The translations under genes were made by a program, and so were the position numbers. From Pseudomonas multiresinivorans (GTDB taxonomy: Bacteria; Pseudomonadota; Gammaproteobacteria; Pseudomonadales; Pseudomonadaceae), in contig NZ_CP048833.1 of assembly GCF_012971725.1 (NCBI RefSeq), forward strand, positions 5,146,001 through 5,210,000: DNA of 64,000 nucleotides, read 5' to 3'. A model generated the notes under the pieces. The model made no database searches. It was not told the DNA's origin and saw only the letters and a program-made list of their open reading frames with translations. The stretch's first letter is position 1, and every line of letters begins with the position of its first letter. Below are positions 63,618 to 64,000 of this stretch, one piece after another.

Positions 63618-64000
63618 TCAGGCCGACGCGCCATCCACCGCCTTGATCCGGTCCGACACGCGGGCCGCCAGGTCATCGGGACGGAACTTGGCGAGGAAGT
63701 CGTCAGCGCCGACCTTCTTCACCATGGCCTGGTTGAACACCCCGGACAACGAAGTATGCAGGAGAATGTGCAGATCCTGCATGCGCGGGTCGTGACGGAT
63801 TTCCGCCGTGAGCGTGTAGCCGTCCATCTCCGGCATCTCGATATCCGAGATCACCATCAACAGATCGCTGCCCGGATGCCCGCCGGCCTCCACCATCTGG
63901 TGCAGGTAATCCAGCGCCTGGCGACCATCGTTGAGCGCCAGTACCTCGACGCCGACGGTTTCCAGGCAACGCACCAGCTGCTTGCGCGCCACCGAGGAGT
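63618..64000 (-). CDS. cheV: Chemotaxis protein CheV, C-terminal receiver part (truncated by window edge)
   Basis: The frame is open to the right edge; only ~127 residues of the receiver domain are visible. It shows VISDIEMPEMDGYTLTAEIR (phospho-acceptor Asp), HILLHTSLSGVFN (Thr/Ser switch) and GADDFLAKFRPDDLAARV (conserved Lys). These features and the adjacent cheR identify CheV, whose CheW-like N-terminus would lie beyond the window. Confidence 0.85.
   Translation of the reverse strand, partial: SSVARKQLVRCLETVGVEVLALNDGRQALDYLHQMVEAGGHPGSDLLMVISDIEMPEMDGYTLTAEIRHDPRMQDLHILLHTSLSGVFNQAMVKKVGADDFLAKFRPDDLAARVSDRIKAVDGASA

Overview
The window is a 64 kb stretch of a high-G+C gammaproteobacterial chromosome, almost certainly Pseudomonas sensu lato and close to the P. 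aeruginosa / P. nitroreducens / P. citronellolis side of the genus. The evidence is the Entner-Doudoroff/glucose-uptake cluster (oprB, gtsABCD, gtrS-gltR, glk, edd, gapA), the gene run scpB-scpA-trpS-yciO/RNase AM-yciB-yciI-cpxR-spy-cpxA-trkH, the cheR-cheV pair at the right edge, and Pseudomonas-type REP palindromes (GTAGGAGCGAGCTTGCTCGC and GTAGGAGCGGACTTNGTCCGC). No rRNA, tRNA, CRISPR array or complete insertion sequence was seen.

Layout. (1) 1-2.9 kb: an accessory-region edge. A strikingly A+T-rich, 5'-truncated gene carries a NACHT-type C-terminal signature and is followed by a BRO-N antirepressor-like gene. Next comes a 1.05 kb imperfect inverted repeat with REP sequences at its outer ends and an ~18-copy GCTTTG hexanucleotide array next to its right arm. 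(2) 2.9-12.7 kb: core-like single genes: an isochorismatase-family hydrolase, an SOS-box-controlled small protein plus a membrane protein, a LysR regulator with ureidoglycine aminohydrolase, a double CAP-domain protein, a diguanylate cyclase, a divergent ygiN-like/mdaB quinone pair, and ppiC. (3) 12.7-24.3 kb: a LysE exporter, a divergent two-component pair (LuxR-type regulator and hybrid membrane kinase), a soluble PAS-PAS-MCP protein, an orphan PilT/PilU ATPase, an SGNH hydrolase divergent from a LysR regulator, a YihY/BrkB membrane protein and several small envelope or unknown proteins. (4) 24.4-38.6 kb: glucose uptake and the Entner-Doudoroff entry, with a DUF559 nuclease gene inserted between gtsA and gtrS and bracketed by short palindromic repeats. 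(5) 38.7-42.2 kb: a DUF1289 protein, a membrane protein, and the periplasmic beta-glucosidase bglX, which could feed the glucose system. (6) 42.4-54.5 kb: chromosome segregation (scpAB), trpS, a YciO-family protein and RNase AM, yciB, yciI, a Cpx envelope-stress operon with a visible CpxR box, a nitroreductase and trkH. (7) 54.7-64 kb: an AraC regulator, a DUF962 protein, a GT39-type glycosyltransferase, a large Lhr helicase, and cheR with the C-terminal part of cheV.

How genes work together. Glucose released by BglX or taken from outside would cross OprB, be bound by GtsA and imported by GtsB/C/D. Glk phosphorylates it and Edd/GapA process the intermediates. GtrS/GltR and HexR (operator between edd and gapA) regulate the set. 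Hfq/Crc-type A-rich motifs lie at the starts of gtsA, oprB and gltR. hexR-zwf-pgl-eda, which sits beside the mutarotase gene in P. putida, is not found here. The most unusual items are the left-edge NACHT fragment, the ~1 kb inverted repeat with its hexanucleotide array, the repeat-bracketed DUF559 gene, and a 120-bp tandem duplication behind mdaB that copied the gene's 3' end.
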